A DNA stretch of 29,045 nt from NCBI GenBank assembly GCA_033557675.1, contig JAWQRM010000141.1, positions 1 through 29,045 of the forward strand. The letters run 5' to 3'. Below, one piece after another: positions 1 through 10,199 of this stretch. Position numbers and translations under genes: made by a program. The notes under the pieces were generated by a model. It saw only the letters and a program-made list of their open reading frames with translations, was not told the origin of the DNA and ran no database searches. This DNA is from Coptodactyla brooksi. Lineage: Eukaryota; Arthropoda; Insecta; Coleoptera; Scarabaeidae. Within the stretch, counting starts at the first letter, position 1. The number at the start of each line of letters is the position of its first letter.

Positions 1-429
1 TAAACGGTGTGATTTCGAACTGATGTACTAGTATACTAATTAAAGTGGCCCTCAAGTCTTATAACGACTTCAAAAATATCATAATATACAGGGTGTTACG
101 TTTAAAAATCTGAAATTGAATAGTTTTTAGAATAAACCGAACACCCTGAATATTCGAAAACTGATTTTAAGCATGTACTATCCTTATAGTTTTTACTCAC
201 AATTTTATGTAGATTTTTTTTTACAAAAAGTTGTAAAAAGATAAAAAAAAATTAGTTTAAGTACCTCAACCACCTGTACAATTTTTGCGAAATCCTTATT
301 GTGACCAGATTATATAATAATTAGTATGCATGTAAAGTATTGTTTTACTACTGTCATGTAAGTGTCAGTCTGATCCATAAAATCTCGACATTTTTTTGCG
401 AATGCAATACTTTCTCTCTAGAGAAAGTA
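1..429 (-). repeat. Family R interspersed repeat, copy A
   Basis: This stretch matches, with many substitutions, segments near 8.4-8.95 kb (same orientation) and 4.0-4.6, 16.65 and 21.3-21.7 kb (opposite orientation). Shared landmarks are a 'TGACCAGATTATATAAT' block near 301-317, 'TTTTAAGCATGTACTATCCTTAT' split across 166-186, and the words 'gccctcaagtcttataa' near 48-64. An inner hairpin is formed by TACAGGGTGTT at 87 and its near complement around 137-148. The copy ends in a palindrome at 408-429 with 10-bp arms TACTTTCTCT / AGAGAAAGTA. No protein is encoded. The class is unknown; a non-autonomous DNA transposon is possible. Confidence 0.75.
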
Positions 430-2650
430 AAAAAGTTCTGCATTGCAGCAGTTCGTTATTAAAATAGTTGTCAGAGGTGTTGTATAAAGTCTGTCTTTGT
501 AGTCGATTTGTTTCCTTCATATTTACCATAATTTGCGCTATAGCTTGCCAAAGCTTTAAAAGGTCAGTTATTACAATAATTGACAATATCAAATGATATT
601 CTTATAAATTGAAGATAATTCTGGAATTTTGGTTGAGCAAAGATATTAAAATGTGAATTACATCTTCATATTTGGTTTCTTTCATTTGGTTTCTTTTATT
701 TCATAGGAAATTTAATAAATTTAGATAAAATTGTTGTTTCACATAATGTATTACAAATGCAGCTCATTATTTACTATTATTCTATGTAAGTCAACTTCGT
801 CTACACGTTGATATTCTCTAATAAATTATTCTAAAAAGAGCAGCGTAAACGTATCATATTATTAATGAAGTATTACGTTTTTCAAAATCCCTCATTGCTA
901 ATGAGCACTCTATATTCTTGAAATTGCAATTCAATTAGTTCCGTTTAACAAATCCCACGTTCCACTCTACAGCTAGCGGCATTAGACAGGCGTTCATCTG
1001 TTTTTCAACCGGTTCAACTCTTGTTCGTTTTTGAATTTGCCGTATCAAGTTTCGTTTTCTACCGTCTGATCGGCAGACGCTGATATTGAGTTAATTTGCG
1101 ATCGTCACTGCCAGTGATTTATTGCATTTCGTGCCAGTGCGCAGTAACAAAAACAAAGGTAACAGAGAAGATTGCTTTGGCAAAAAGCTCCAAGCCAACA
1201 GATGCTGCCGCATATGTCTAAAGAGAAATAACGAGCTGGTAGTACGGAGTGGTACTAGTTGGTTGATGATGATCAACACTTTCACGCGAGCTTTTAATAA
1301 TTGGAGCTACATGAATAGGTCATGAAACGTTTATAGTTTTCTAAATATCATAAAATCTTAGGAAAGCTCTATTTCAGTGTGCATATTACTTTAAATGTAC
1401 ATAGTTGCCCACGAAGCTTCATCATTCAACGTTAAAATTTAATGCAAGCCTTGCACTGCAGAGGGCACTATAGAAAGTTTTTGTGAGCAATTCTTTCAAT
1501 CACGAGTATTTTATCACTGTTAGTTGGTCTGTAGTGGTCTGCTAAAAGATATCGTGCAATATTACATACGATATCAGACAAAACTTATCATTTATCAAAT
1601 TGATGGTAATATATTTCATCAACAATATATGATATTCGATGAATATCATGTGAATAGTGAATTAATATACAATTATGTTATAGGAATCAGATTATTATGA
1701 TATAACTATGTGCGTAATTGACTATTAACAATTTTTCCAATAGTTCTAGAAAGTGCAAGAGAAATGCTTACTGGTTTAGAACCGTTACAGCTTGTCAGGG
1801 GTACCACTTCAGGCCATAGTGCTACCATAGCCTCCTTTCTGTCACGCCTTTTGTAAGGCAACATTTAATTACGAGAGTAACAGCTTTAATTAAGTACAGA
1901 CTACATAATCTAACAAAATCCATACCAAAACTATTTAACTCAATTGGATTGAAACGTGTGCTGGTTATAAGCTTATCAAATTATGTGCCAATTTATCTCG
2001 AACGATTACTTTCAGCACTCTAATAAATCATTATCTATATAAATCTGCATTTGCACTAACTTACTGAGCTTTTTGAAGAACGAAGAGACTGTAGAAAGGC
2101 AAATTCTTGCGAAAATTGTGTTGAATTACAAAAAAGAACTTCAAAATCGAAACAACTCCTAGTTAATGAGCGATAACCCCCAATTGAAATCATCAGTTTG
2201 AGATATTTGCTGATAGAAGAATTTTATTTTCAATTATATCACTTGCCAAAGGAGTTACACACCACGTGAAATTTTATTAATTAGCTAAATTATCAATTGA
2301 TTTGTTAACACCATCTTTTGCTCTTTCTTGAAGAAATTTTTCTGGTCAGCTGTATTTTCAACTAAGTGTTCTGTTAGTTATTACACGGCTACGAAAAAAG
2401 TGGCTAATATCTTATAACTATTTTTTAATGAACAACAACCTACGGTGCATAGAATATTGGCCATAAAGATATTGTGATGTAATTTAATCTTAATTAGTAA
2501 AAAATGATATTTCGTAGAAAATGCAGTGTTTAAAGATTTTTAATGGATTTAAAATGGTTTTTCATACGGTTTTCGATCTATACTAATTTGCTAGCACCAA
2601 AACCGCATCAAAAAAGAGTCGATGCGAAAAAAGTTAAAATTGATGATCTT
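430..2650. other. Unassigned AT-rich stretch
   Basis: I recognise no gene or element here. Around 960-1325 the base composition is less AT-rich, and overlapping open frames of 64 and 67 codons run on opposite strands. Neither resembles a known family, and overlapping opposite frames of this size are expected by chance. Confidence 0.5.
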
Positions 2651-2709
2651 TGACTTATATGAGAAAAACGGAAGTCTGTGGTCTCGTAGTTACTGGAGTT
2701 AACAAACAC

Positions 2710-2775
2710 TGTCAGGAGAATGTTCTGACGAAGGTTTATTAGATAAACCGAAACATATGTCGAGAGTGAGATTTT
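2710..2775 (+). ncRNA. Hammerhead ribozyme-like motif, copy 1
   Basis: The catalytic-core pattern of a hammerhead ribozyme is present: CTGACGA (2725-2731), then one extra A, then a perfect 7-bp stem II GGTTTAT/ATAAACC (2733-2739 and 2743-2749) closed by loop TAG, then GAAA (2750-2753). A self-complementary CATATG (2754-2759) could form a minimal 3-bp stem III, and TC at 2760-2761 completes a GTC cleavage triplet. The flanks that should pair as stem I pair poorly in this copy. Hammerheads with a very short stem III are known from Penelope-like and other repeat-borne ribozymes. The extra A before stem II is not canonical, so this may be a decayed or inactive version. Confidence 0.5.
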
Positions 2776-3087
2776 AAACAATCTTGGTGTGGTTAAGGTG
2801 ATCTTTGACTTATCGATTTTTTCATAATTTTCAATTTTGTGCATCCCCAAACGTTAACAGGTTGTCAAATATGATCCGGATGTGGTCTTTCACATTTAGA
2901 CCGATTCGACGAGATTGAAAAAAGTTATGATGGAAAAACCAAAAACCAATATATCTATGGCTAGTACTGTATTGGTGTACGAAAGAAATTCGAATAAAAA
3001 AACTGATTTCTGGATTTTACCCAAGTACACTGGTGCAGAGAGTATTCTTCGATAAAAAATGCTTTCGCAGCCCGAAACACAGTTTCT

Positions 3088-3148
3088 GTTTTCATTCTCA
3101 TGAAGAAGGTTTATTAGATAAGCCGAAGCATATGTCGAGATTCAAAAC
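3088..3148 (+). ncRNA. Hammerhead ribozyme-like motif, copy 2
   Basis: This is a second copy of the motif, 375 bp downstream in the same orientation. Stem II (3108-3114 with 3118-3124) is kept, with a T-A pair changed to T.G, and the CATATG plus TC cleavage segment (3129-3136) is kept. The core is damaged: ATGAAGA replaces CTGACGA and GAAG replaces GAAA. Stem I is clear here: GTTTTCATTCTC (3088-3099) pairs with GAGATTCAAAAC (3137-3148) at 10 of 12 positions, the two mismatches lying inside the helix. An intact core in one copy and an intact outer stem in the other suggest two decayed descendants of one ribozyme. Confidence 0.5.
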
Positions 3149-3159
3149 TGTTGTGGTGG

Positions 3160-3990
3160 TTAAGGTGTTTGTTGGTTTTAATAATAAACGTAATGAAGTA
3201 TTTTTTCGACCTTTCTCTTTAAGGATTGTCGTTTCCCATTAATATTTTCTAGTCACCATAGAATATGATGAAAACACATCTCTTCATAACTCTGTTACTA
3301 ACATTATTATAATATCATCAAGAAAGAAATGTATTGCCCGTGTAAAGTTTAAAGTTGATACTAATTGAAGTTTTACGATACTCATTAGCATATTAAAGTC
3401 TTGCGATGGGCGCAATGTCCAGGAGTTTTACGTTTGCAGTATAATCCTAGTAAACTTTTAATTAAACTTTAACGTCACCTCGCTTTTAATAGGTTGTAGT
3501 GAAGTAATTAGCCGCAAACAAAGTTCGTATCGAATAGATGAGCTTTTAAGGCAAAAAAAGCTCAGCTACTTTTAATCATTTCCCCCCCTTAATTAAATTT
3601 CTACGTTATTCCATTCCCGCTTTTAGCATTGTATTGAAATGAGTGTTGTAATATGCAACAAAGGGAAGTACATTAACCCTCTTGAAATGTAAATTATACT
3701 GTGCTGAATAGTGCATATAGAGTCGCCCGGAATACAAATCAATGTCATTTTAATATTAATTTCATTTGAAGGGATACGTATGTTGGGTAGGAAAATCGAT
3801 ATAAACCCGGGGAACGTTGTACGTTTATGTTAACCGAGAGGGTACAGTTGATAAATATGCCTTCGAATATCTATTTCAAAATACAGATATTAGAAATATG
3901 GTCAAATGCAGTCGTATGTGACAGATTTTAGTTTGTTTCTTTTTATAAATTTTTCACTTTCTCTCAGGTATAAATAGGTATAATTTTGTA
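3160..3990. other. Unassigned stretch after the hammerhead-like pair
   Basis: No coding region or repeat is recognised. No reverse transcriptase or integrase-like reading frame was found beside the hammerhead-like copies. A short run of C and A/T homopolymers near 3583-3600 is the only low-complexity feature. Confidence 0.45.
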
Positions 3991-3999
3991 ACAATATAT

Positions 4000-4290
4000 A
4001 TTTTTGAAATCTGTATAAAGTTCTGAGTAAAGAACTATAAGGTAGTATATGCATAAAATCAACGGTTCTTAAGTTACAAGCAAAATTTCTTTCTTAAACT
4101 CGGTTGTTCTCTTTAGAACAAAATCTTTCAAATAAAAGTTGCATCACACCAACACACTATTTTCAAGCATAGTATCGGTTTATTCTAGAAACTTTCCAAC
4201 TTTAAATTTTTACATAAAACACCCTGTATATCATTGCATTTTTGCAATGTCCTTATAAGATTTAAGGGCTACTTTAATACCCATACATCA
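4000..4290 (+). repeat. Family R interspersed repeat, copy F
   Basis: This is a diverged relative of the 21.3-21.7 kb copy in the same orientation. It shares the words for 'atgcataaaatcaacggttct', the 'gttgcatca' segment, the inner inverted pair ending in ACACCCTGTATAT near 4214-4226, and the tail 'taagggctactttaat'. It is followed directly by another copy. Confidence 0.65.
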
Positions 4291-4299
4291 GGCCTAAGT

Positions 4300-4600
4300 A
4301 GCATTGTTTCGGTGTTACTTGATATTTGTTAAAAAATTTGCATTGCTGTGCATTCAAAATTTTTCTTAAACTGTTATTCTTCTCCTTACAAAAAATATTT
4401 CAGATGAAAGTTGAATCACATCGAACTTTTCATAATTTGAAACTATTTTAGAGCATAGAGGGTATTCGATTGACTCTAAAAACTATCCAATTTTAGATTT
4501 TTGATTAGAATACCTATATGTCATTGCATTTTTGAATTCCCTATCGAATTTAAGGGTCAATGTAATCATTATACACTCCTGTAGCTAGAACTCGCACCAT
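4300..4600 (+). repeat. Family R interspersed repeat, copy G
   Basis: This is a second, more diverged partial copy in tandem with the previous one. Similar blocks include 'gaaagttgaatcacatcgaactttt', an inner 'gggtattcgattga...aaaactatccaa' segment, 'atgtcattgcatttttg', and 'aatttaagggtcaatgtaat'. It has no coding content. Confidence 0.6.
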
Positions 4601-5040
4601 TTTGGCGATACTTAACATTTTTTAAGAAAATTGACAGTTGAGGTGTCTCTAAAAATGTTCATTATTCTTAGAATAAAAAAAAATGAAACTATATGTGTCT
4701 CCAAATATCTGAAATATTCCTGGAATTAAACAAGATAAAACGAATTAAACAACATGAATATTTTACTTTAAATGTTGTTTAAGACAAAACCAAAGATTTA
4801 AAAAAAACGCATTTTTTGTTTTTCCATATTTTATGGATTTATATTGTGCTATTACTGTGTTACTAAATAAATTGTAGCTACTTTGTTCACATCGAAATGG
4901 TAATAATTTAACAAGGGAATGTTGCCTATATGCAGCGTAGCAACAAAAGACGACTTACGAATACCCACGTAATTTCTCGATTGGTTGCAGATATTGTGCC
5001 ATGTAAAGGGTTGACAGCAAAAGTATACTTATTTTTCCTT
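4600..5040. other. Unassigned AT-rich stretch
   Basis: I see no gene, TIR pair or clear repeat copy here. The sequence is mostly A/T runs with no frame of note. Confidence 0.45.
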
Positions 5041-5044
5041 GAAA

Positions 5045-5190
5045 CTTAAGATCCAAAAACATAAAGCATTTGTGATATCTGCACTACTTTTTTTAATTTT
5101 CGGTTTTTGTTGAATAAAAATATTAACTTAATGTGCCATTACTCATTAATAAACTTCATTGCATTAAATTAAATTAAGGCAAGCTAGCGT
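5045..5190 (+). repeat. Solo copy of the ~150-bp repeat
   Basis: The run 'aaaaacataaagcatttg' followed by 'tgatatctgcac', then 'taatgtgccatta', 'attaataaact' and 'cattaaattaaattaag' reproduces, in order, the landmarks of the array units at 6.0-6.8 kb. This copy is about 1 kb upstream of the first array unit and is more diverged. Confidence 0.7.
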
Positions 5191-5269
5191 AATAAAGAAA
5201 TAGTACAAGTTGTTAACTATTGCAGTTTACATCTTTATAATATTTTGTTATGTATAATTATTTTTAAAG

Positions 5270-5530
5270 ACGTCTGGCCTCATCATAATCAGTACCTGAT
5301 CAGATCAAAATAAGCATTTCATGAAGATTGTATGTAGAGTTGTGGCACTTTGGCTGAATATTTTTTAGGTAGTGCTTAGAATAAACTTGAGCACCCTGTG
5401 TATTCGAAAATAGTTTTAAATTATGAAAAGTTCTATGTGATGCAAATCTTTGAAACATTTTTTTTTTACAAATATTTGTTTTCCAATCATTTCCGTGGAT
5501 TTTAAGCAAGTACTAGCCTTATAATTTTTA
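5270..5530 (-). repeat. Family R interspersed repeat, copy H
   Basis: This is a partial copy in the orientation of copies A and B. It shares 'agaataaacttgagcaccctg', 'tattcgaaaatagttttaaa', 'gatgcaaatctttgaaacattt' and 'gattttaagcaagtactagccttata' (each quoted in parts). It lies between the solo 150-bp repeat and the array, so its insertion may have separated them. Confidence 0.6.
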
Positions 5531-5534
5531 ACTT

Positions 5535-5995
5535 TACTAAAAGTTCAGAAAACAAGCATTGTCAGAAAACTTGCATCATCATCTGTTCTTCCTTTGACCT
5601 GATTACATTTCCTAAGGATTGCATTGTTCGTGCTCTCATGAGTTGTTAGTTATTGAAGATTCTCAATTCAATTTCACTGGGTCTGCATTTCTTCCTCTTC
5701 TCTCCCACTGATTTTTTTACACCATGAATATTCTTCAATACTTTCCTTTCAAAGATCTCGAGTGTTTAAGATTACCACTGAGGTACGTTTCTGTAATTAG
5801 GAATTCATCAAAAATTCATTTTAAATTTTATAGGTAGAAATTTTTGTGGTTACATAATTTTAGAAAACAAATTCTAAAATTTTTAATTTTTTAAGTTTTT
5901 AAGTTTTTAATTTTCCATTATAATAACGAAAATATCACTGTAATTAAACAAGATTTTCTCAAGAAACAAAAAATAAACATTTATAAATAGCAATA
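5535..5995. other. Unassigned stretch
   Basis: No supported gene or repeat copy. A pyrimidine-rich block at 5690-5750 and A/T homopolymer runs near 5820-5930 are the only distinguishing features. Confidence 0.45.
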
Positions 5996-5999
5996 ATTT

Positions 6000-6780
6000 A
6001 TTAATTTGTGAATGTGAATTACATTAAATTGTATGAAAATAAAAGATCCATCCTGGTGTCCACATTTACAAAAACAGAAAGCACTTGTGATATCTGCACT
6101 TTTCTTTAAATTTTGGCTTCTTGTTGAATTAAAATATTAAGTTAATATGCCACAACATATTAATAAAGTAAATTACATTAAATCAAATCAAGATAAAAGA
6201 TTCTCGTGTCCACCATTACAAAAACATGAAGCACTTGTGATATCTGCACTTTTCTTTTGAATTTGGTTTCTTGTTGTATTAAAATATTAAGTTAATATGC
6301 CACAATATATTAATAAAGTGAATTACATTAAATCAAATCAAGATAAAAGATCCTCGTGTCCATCATTACAAAAACATGAAACACTGATATCTGCACTTTT
6401 CTTTTAAATTTGGCTTCTTGTTGAATTAAAATATTAAGTTAATATGCCACAATATATTAATAAAGTGAATTACATTAAATCAAATCAAAATAAAACAGCC
6501 TCATGTCCACCATTACAAAAACATAAAGCATTTGTGATATCGGCACCTTTTTAAAATTTGAATTCGTGTTGAATTCAAATATTAAGTTAATATGCCATAA
6601 CATATTAATAAAGTGAATTACATTAAATCAAATGAAAATAAAGATCCTCGTGTCCACCATTACAAAAACATAAAGCATTTGTGATATCTGCACTTTTTTT
6701 TTAATTTGGGTTTTTGTGGAATTAAAACATTAAGCCATATGCCATGACATATTAATAAAGTTAATTTTAAAACGAACAAG
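6000..6780 (+). repeat. Tandem array of ~147-150-bp units, five copies
   Basis: Five head-to-tail units are visible. The word GTGTC (ATGTC in unit 4) recurs at 6056, 6206, 6356, 6503 and 6650, giving periods of 150, 150, 147 and 147 bp. Each unit carries, in order, 'ccaccattacaaaaacat', 'gatatctgcac', 'ttcttgttgaattaaaat', 'taatatgcca' and 'aataaagtgaattacattaa'. Units 2 and 3 are the most alike; the last is the most diverged at its 3' end. There is no open frame through the units. It looks like a short satellite or minisatellite array. Confidence 0.9.
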
Positions 6781-6789
6781 AAACATTTA

Positions 6790-8375
6790 ATCTTGTACTT
6801 ATAGCTTGTTACTAATTAGTGAAAAAGTGAGTATAGAATATAGATACACAAATTATGGTTGATTTCTGTATAACAATAGAAATCTTAATAACTAAAAAAA
6901 TTTAATGATTTATTATAATTTATATAATAGTATAATTGGTATAATGGTTTAGATAAAATAAAATTCCTGTTAAATGGGGTCAAGGTAAGAGAAAGTCATG
7001 TGCGATGCAACACTGCTGGTTAACAGATAAGGGGTGCAATGCATTTGATTTGAGAAGACAAAAAACATGAACGAAGAACACAAAATGTGCAAATCAGACT
7101 GAAATGTCTATATAAAAACTTGAGCATTGAAGTGAATAATTGAATAGTATTTTTCTCCATGCTTATTATTATCTTGAAAATAAAATATGTACTGTTTAAG
7201 ATTAAAAATTAATAGCAAATTAAAGATTAATATAAAGCCGAAGATAAATATTACTTATGCAATATACTAGTAAATAGGGTCAATTTTTCGTGCATTCTGT
7301 GTATGTATATTATTTGTGTGTAACGGTGACATCGAACATGCATCGCCTACTAAAATTTTATACGAAGCTCTGTAATATCTCTCTAGTACAGATTCCTTTC
7401 ACAGTTAGCATCGAATATTACATGGTTTGGATGCTGAATTCAAATTCTAAAACCAGAACTCGATATCATTGTAGGATACTCATAAAATTATTAATAAAAA
7501 TAAATCGCTGGATAAATTTTCCATTTTGGGCAGGACCAAAGCGTAGTAAAAGTATTGGAAATCTTTACCATAAACTACAACAGTTGCCGCTGTCATATTT
7601 CACAGCTAGAATTTGACAGTGCCACTTGAATTTCTGTCGAATAGCAATCAATCAGGGAAAATAAAAGATTAAACATCGATTCATCACTTCAAACAAAGCG
7701 AATCCAACGCTTAAAATTTAATTCTTAAATTAATAATTAATACTTCAAATTGTCATACCTAAAGATTCGACGTAAGGTTTCACATCTCTGGATCTGGGAT
7801 GTGTTTTTCGTCGGATCTTTTTTTACGATCCCTACCACTACATTTTCATCATTTCGCGTCTTCGCCGACTTTTCCGTTGGCCTTTGAAATGAGCTCTCTG
7901 TTTGTAAGCTTCACACGACGGTGGGTTAATTGGGAGACGTTAAACATTTTTAACGACGTTATTTTTATAGACCTTAACTTTCCGAGTACTCTCCCCATTA
8001 CTCACAGCTGGTTCAATAACCTCCCTCTTGCATTCGCACAGGCAGAGCTTAAAATATAGAAACAAATTAAATTTTATCGAGAGAGTTTTCGTTTTGGGAA
8101 TATGCCTTTAAACATATCGTATTGTGGATCGGATTTAGCATCGAAAATTACATAAAAAACCAGTGTTTTGTTCAAAAAACTTGGATATAAAAAGCTTTAT
8201 GGAACTTTGTACAAAATTTTAGAAGGCAATATCGTTACCTAACTAAAAATGCAGGTAAAATATAGAGAACGAGCCATGTTAATAACAGTATTAAAACTAG
8301 AACAAGTACATCGTACATGACTTTCTCTTACCTTGCTCCTGGTTTAAATATTTCCAATCCAACCTGTCTTTTTTC
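6790..8375. other. Unassigned stretch with one 108-codon frame
   Basis: The longest frame (7290-7616, plus) has no recognisable domain, motif or transposase signature, and I do not call it a gene. A frame at 7799-8059 is equally unremarkable. The words 'ggtaagagaaagtcatgtg' near 6985-7003 and their complement near 8318-8336 also occur near 16875, suggesting further short fragments of family R or a linked repeat. Confidence 0.45.
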
Positions 8376-8379
8376 AAAA

Positions 8380-8950
8380 ATGTGTAATAAAACCGAAACG
8401 GTGCAATTTAGAACTGATATATAATAATTAAAATGGCCCTCAAGTCTTATAAGGACTTATAATATCATAATATACATAAAAATATCCAATAATATACTTG
8501 CTATTCCATTTAAAAATCTGAAAAGAGAACAATACCCAAGATTAAGAACGGAATACTCTCTTGCCCCAAGGACTGTAGTTTTGTCGATTATGCTTATAAC
8601 TCGAGAACTGTTGATTTTAAGCATGTACTATCCTTATAATTTTTTATTCACAGTATTATGTAAATTACAAAAATATATTTTGTTACAAAAAGTTAAGTAC
8701 CTCAACCATATGTACAATTTTTACGAAATCCTTATTGTGACCAGATTATATAATAATTAGCTTGTATGTAAAGTGTTGTTTTAATCAGTATAACGTGGCA
8801 ATTTAAAAACGTCTTACAGACGGACGGACGGGCAGACCAACTACCAAAAATAGCATAGATAGGTTACAAATAGCCTAATTCGTCAAGATCCATCAAAATC
8901 TCGACATCGATTTTTCTTGTGAATGCAATACTTTCTCTTAAAGTAAAAAT
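8380..8950 (-). repeat. Family R interspersed repeat, copy B
   Basis: This is one of the longest copies and is colinear with copy A. It contains 'ggccctcaagtcttataag' at 8434, 'cgagaactgttgattttaag' near 8602, 'gcatgtactatccttata', 'tgtgaccagattatataata' near 8739, and 'aatgcaatactttctctt' near 8925. It has an added segment at 8800-8880 with the run 'gacggacggacgggcagacc' that copy A lacks. The terminal palindrome is damaged. A mariner starts 65 bp downstream. Confidence 0.75.
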
Positions 8951-9014
8951 CATCTTACATCAGAGGTAGAATAATACAGACATTGACATTTCAGTCAATG
9001 AGGACTATTATATA

Positions 9015-9783
9015 TTGAGTTGTTCGAAAAGTAATTTCATTTTTTTTTGGTGAAAATGCAAGGCACTTTTCTTAGAGGGTATAAATATTTTATGTAATTA
9101 CATATTCACCCTTTTCGTCCAACACCTTTTGCTATCTTTCTGGCAGTAGCGTGATTTCAAGTCATTTTTGACCAAAAAATTTTGTGGAGACCGAAACAAG
9201 TAATAATCGAAAAGTGGTAGATCTAGAGAATATGGTGGGTGTGGTAGTACATCCCACCCAAGCTTTTAGCGAGTTACCAGACTGGATTTTCTAGTGATCA
9301 ACTTCTATTGATCTCGATTTTTTTCTATTGATCAATTCTGGCCTTTTCTGTTTAAGTGAATCGTGCAATTTGTCCAGCTGATGACAGTACACTTCAGAAA
9401 TTAAATTTTGAGAATCTTGCAAAATTTCAAAAAATTTTTTTCATTTTTGCAACAATCTTGCAAACCAGTTTTGGCACTCGCATTCTGTCAATACATCTTC
9501 TCCACATACGTCACATAATTTTTTTCCCACGTCAACGGCAGTTTTACCATTTTTCTAATAAAAAAGCAAAATGTGCCGAAAATGCTGTTTTTGATTCTCC
9601 ATGTTTCATAAGATACAAAAAAAAAACAATTGCCCAGAATCGAACAAAATACTTTCACACATAAGCTTTGCAATGTCAGCTGTCAGAATATATAATGCAT
9701 ATAGGCTTTAGAATGAAGTTAAAATACAACTAACGTCCCTGCTGCGAAGAAAACCAAATTACAATACTTTCCGAACAACCCAA
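9015..9783 (-). mobile_element. Mariner deletion derivative, copy 1 (769 bp, both TIRs)
   Basis: The ends are inverted repeats: TTGAGTTGTTCGAAAAGTAA on the left, and on the right the complement of TTGGGTTGTTCGGAAAGTAT. Each is flanked by TA (9013-9014 and 9784-9785), the Tc1/mariner target duplication. On the minus strand the N-terminal helix-turn-helix part of a mariner transposase can be read in pieces (GEDVLTECECQNWFARL), then a jump to the segment around QQLDKLHDSLKQKRPEL. The middle of the catalytic domain is missing and the second catalytic Asp is not readable. It is about 60% of the usual ~1.3 kb mariner length and is not able to encode transposase. Confidence 0.88.
9356..9690 (-). pseudogene. 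Mariner transposase remnant inside copy 1
   Basis: On the minus strand, MKHGESKTAFSAHF (around 9615) begins the reading; the frame then changes to give KTAVDVGKKLCDVCGEDVL and NWFARL, the first helix-turn-helix region. After an internal deletion the sequence continues as CHQLDKLHDSLKQKRPELI (around 9320-9385), which in full-length mariners lies just before the second catalytic Asp. Several frameshifts and stops separate these pieces. The transposase would cut and paste the element at TA sites; this copy cannot do so. The same start and the same large deletion are seen in the sister copy at 20.4-21.2 kb. Confidence 0.8.
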
Positions 9784-9789
9784 TACTTG

Positions 9790-10195
9790 GAACTAAGCGA
9801 AAAATATTTGACCTAAAAGTGCAACAATAATAACAGTACTCGAAACGTGCCCAATAAAGTACACTAAAACCACACCAAAATTAGAAAAAGATGCTCCACG
9901 CATGTTTCGCCAACCAAGTTAGCATTATCAGGAACGATGAAAGGCGTCTTTCCAATTTTAGTGTAGTGGTGCCATTTGTTTTAATTTGTTACGAAGCCAA
10001 AGGTTCCAAACCCTCAACTTTAGCGTGTCGAAGAGTTAAAAAATTGAGAGAGTGTACTTTCCTTTTCTCTACTTTTAGGGGTGAAATTTGAAAAATAAGT
10101 TAGCCTTCTTGGAAACTGTTTGCCATTCGTAATATCTAAATCTTTTAGTACATCCTTTTATATTTTTCAATAATGGAAATATTGCTTGTAAACGA
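9790..10195. other. Unassigned stretch
   Basis: A 66-codon plus-strand frame at 9891-10091 has no recognised content. Nothing else is supported. Confidence 0.45.
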
Positions 10196-10199
10196 AATT

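Noticed and set aside
1091..1325. Two overlapping opposite-strand frames of 64 and 67 codons
   Set aside because: They overlap almost completely, with no motif in either; one cannot be preferred.
3033..3242. 69-codon plus-strand frame containing EEGLLDKPKHMSRF, a motif that seems repeated upstream
   Set aside because: The repeated 'LLDKPKHMS' arises from the shared hammerhead-like nucleotide motif; the two occurrences sit in unrelated surrounding frames and no protein family fits.
7290..7616. 108-codon plus-strand frame
   Set aside because: No domain, no plausible homologue, and codon content typical of AT-rich non-coding DNA; one such length is expected in 29 kb.
8817..8840. ACGGACGGACGGGCAGACC run, considered as a CRISPR-like or protein-binding repeat
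   Set aside because: Only two to three tetramer units are present and they lie inside a family R copy; there is no array and this is a eukaryotic context.
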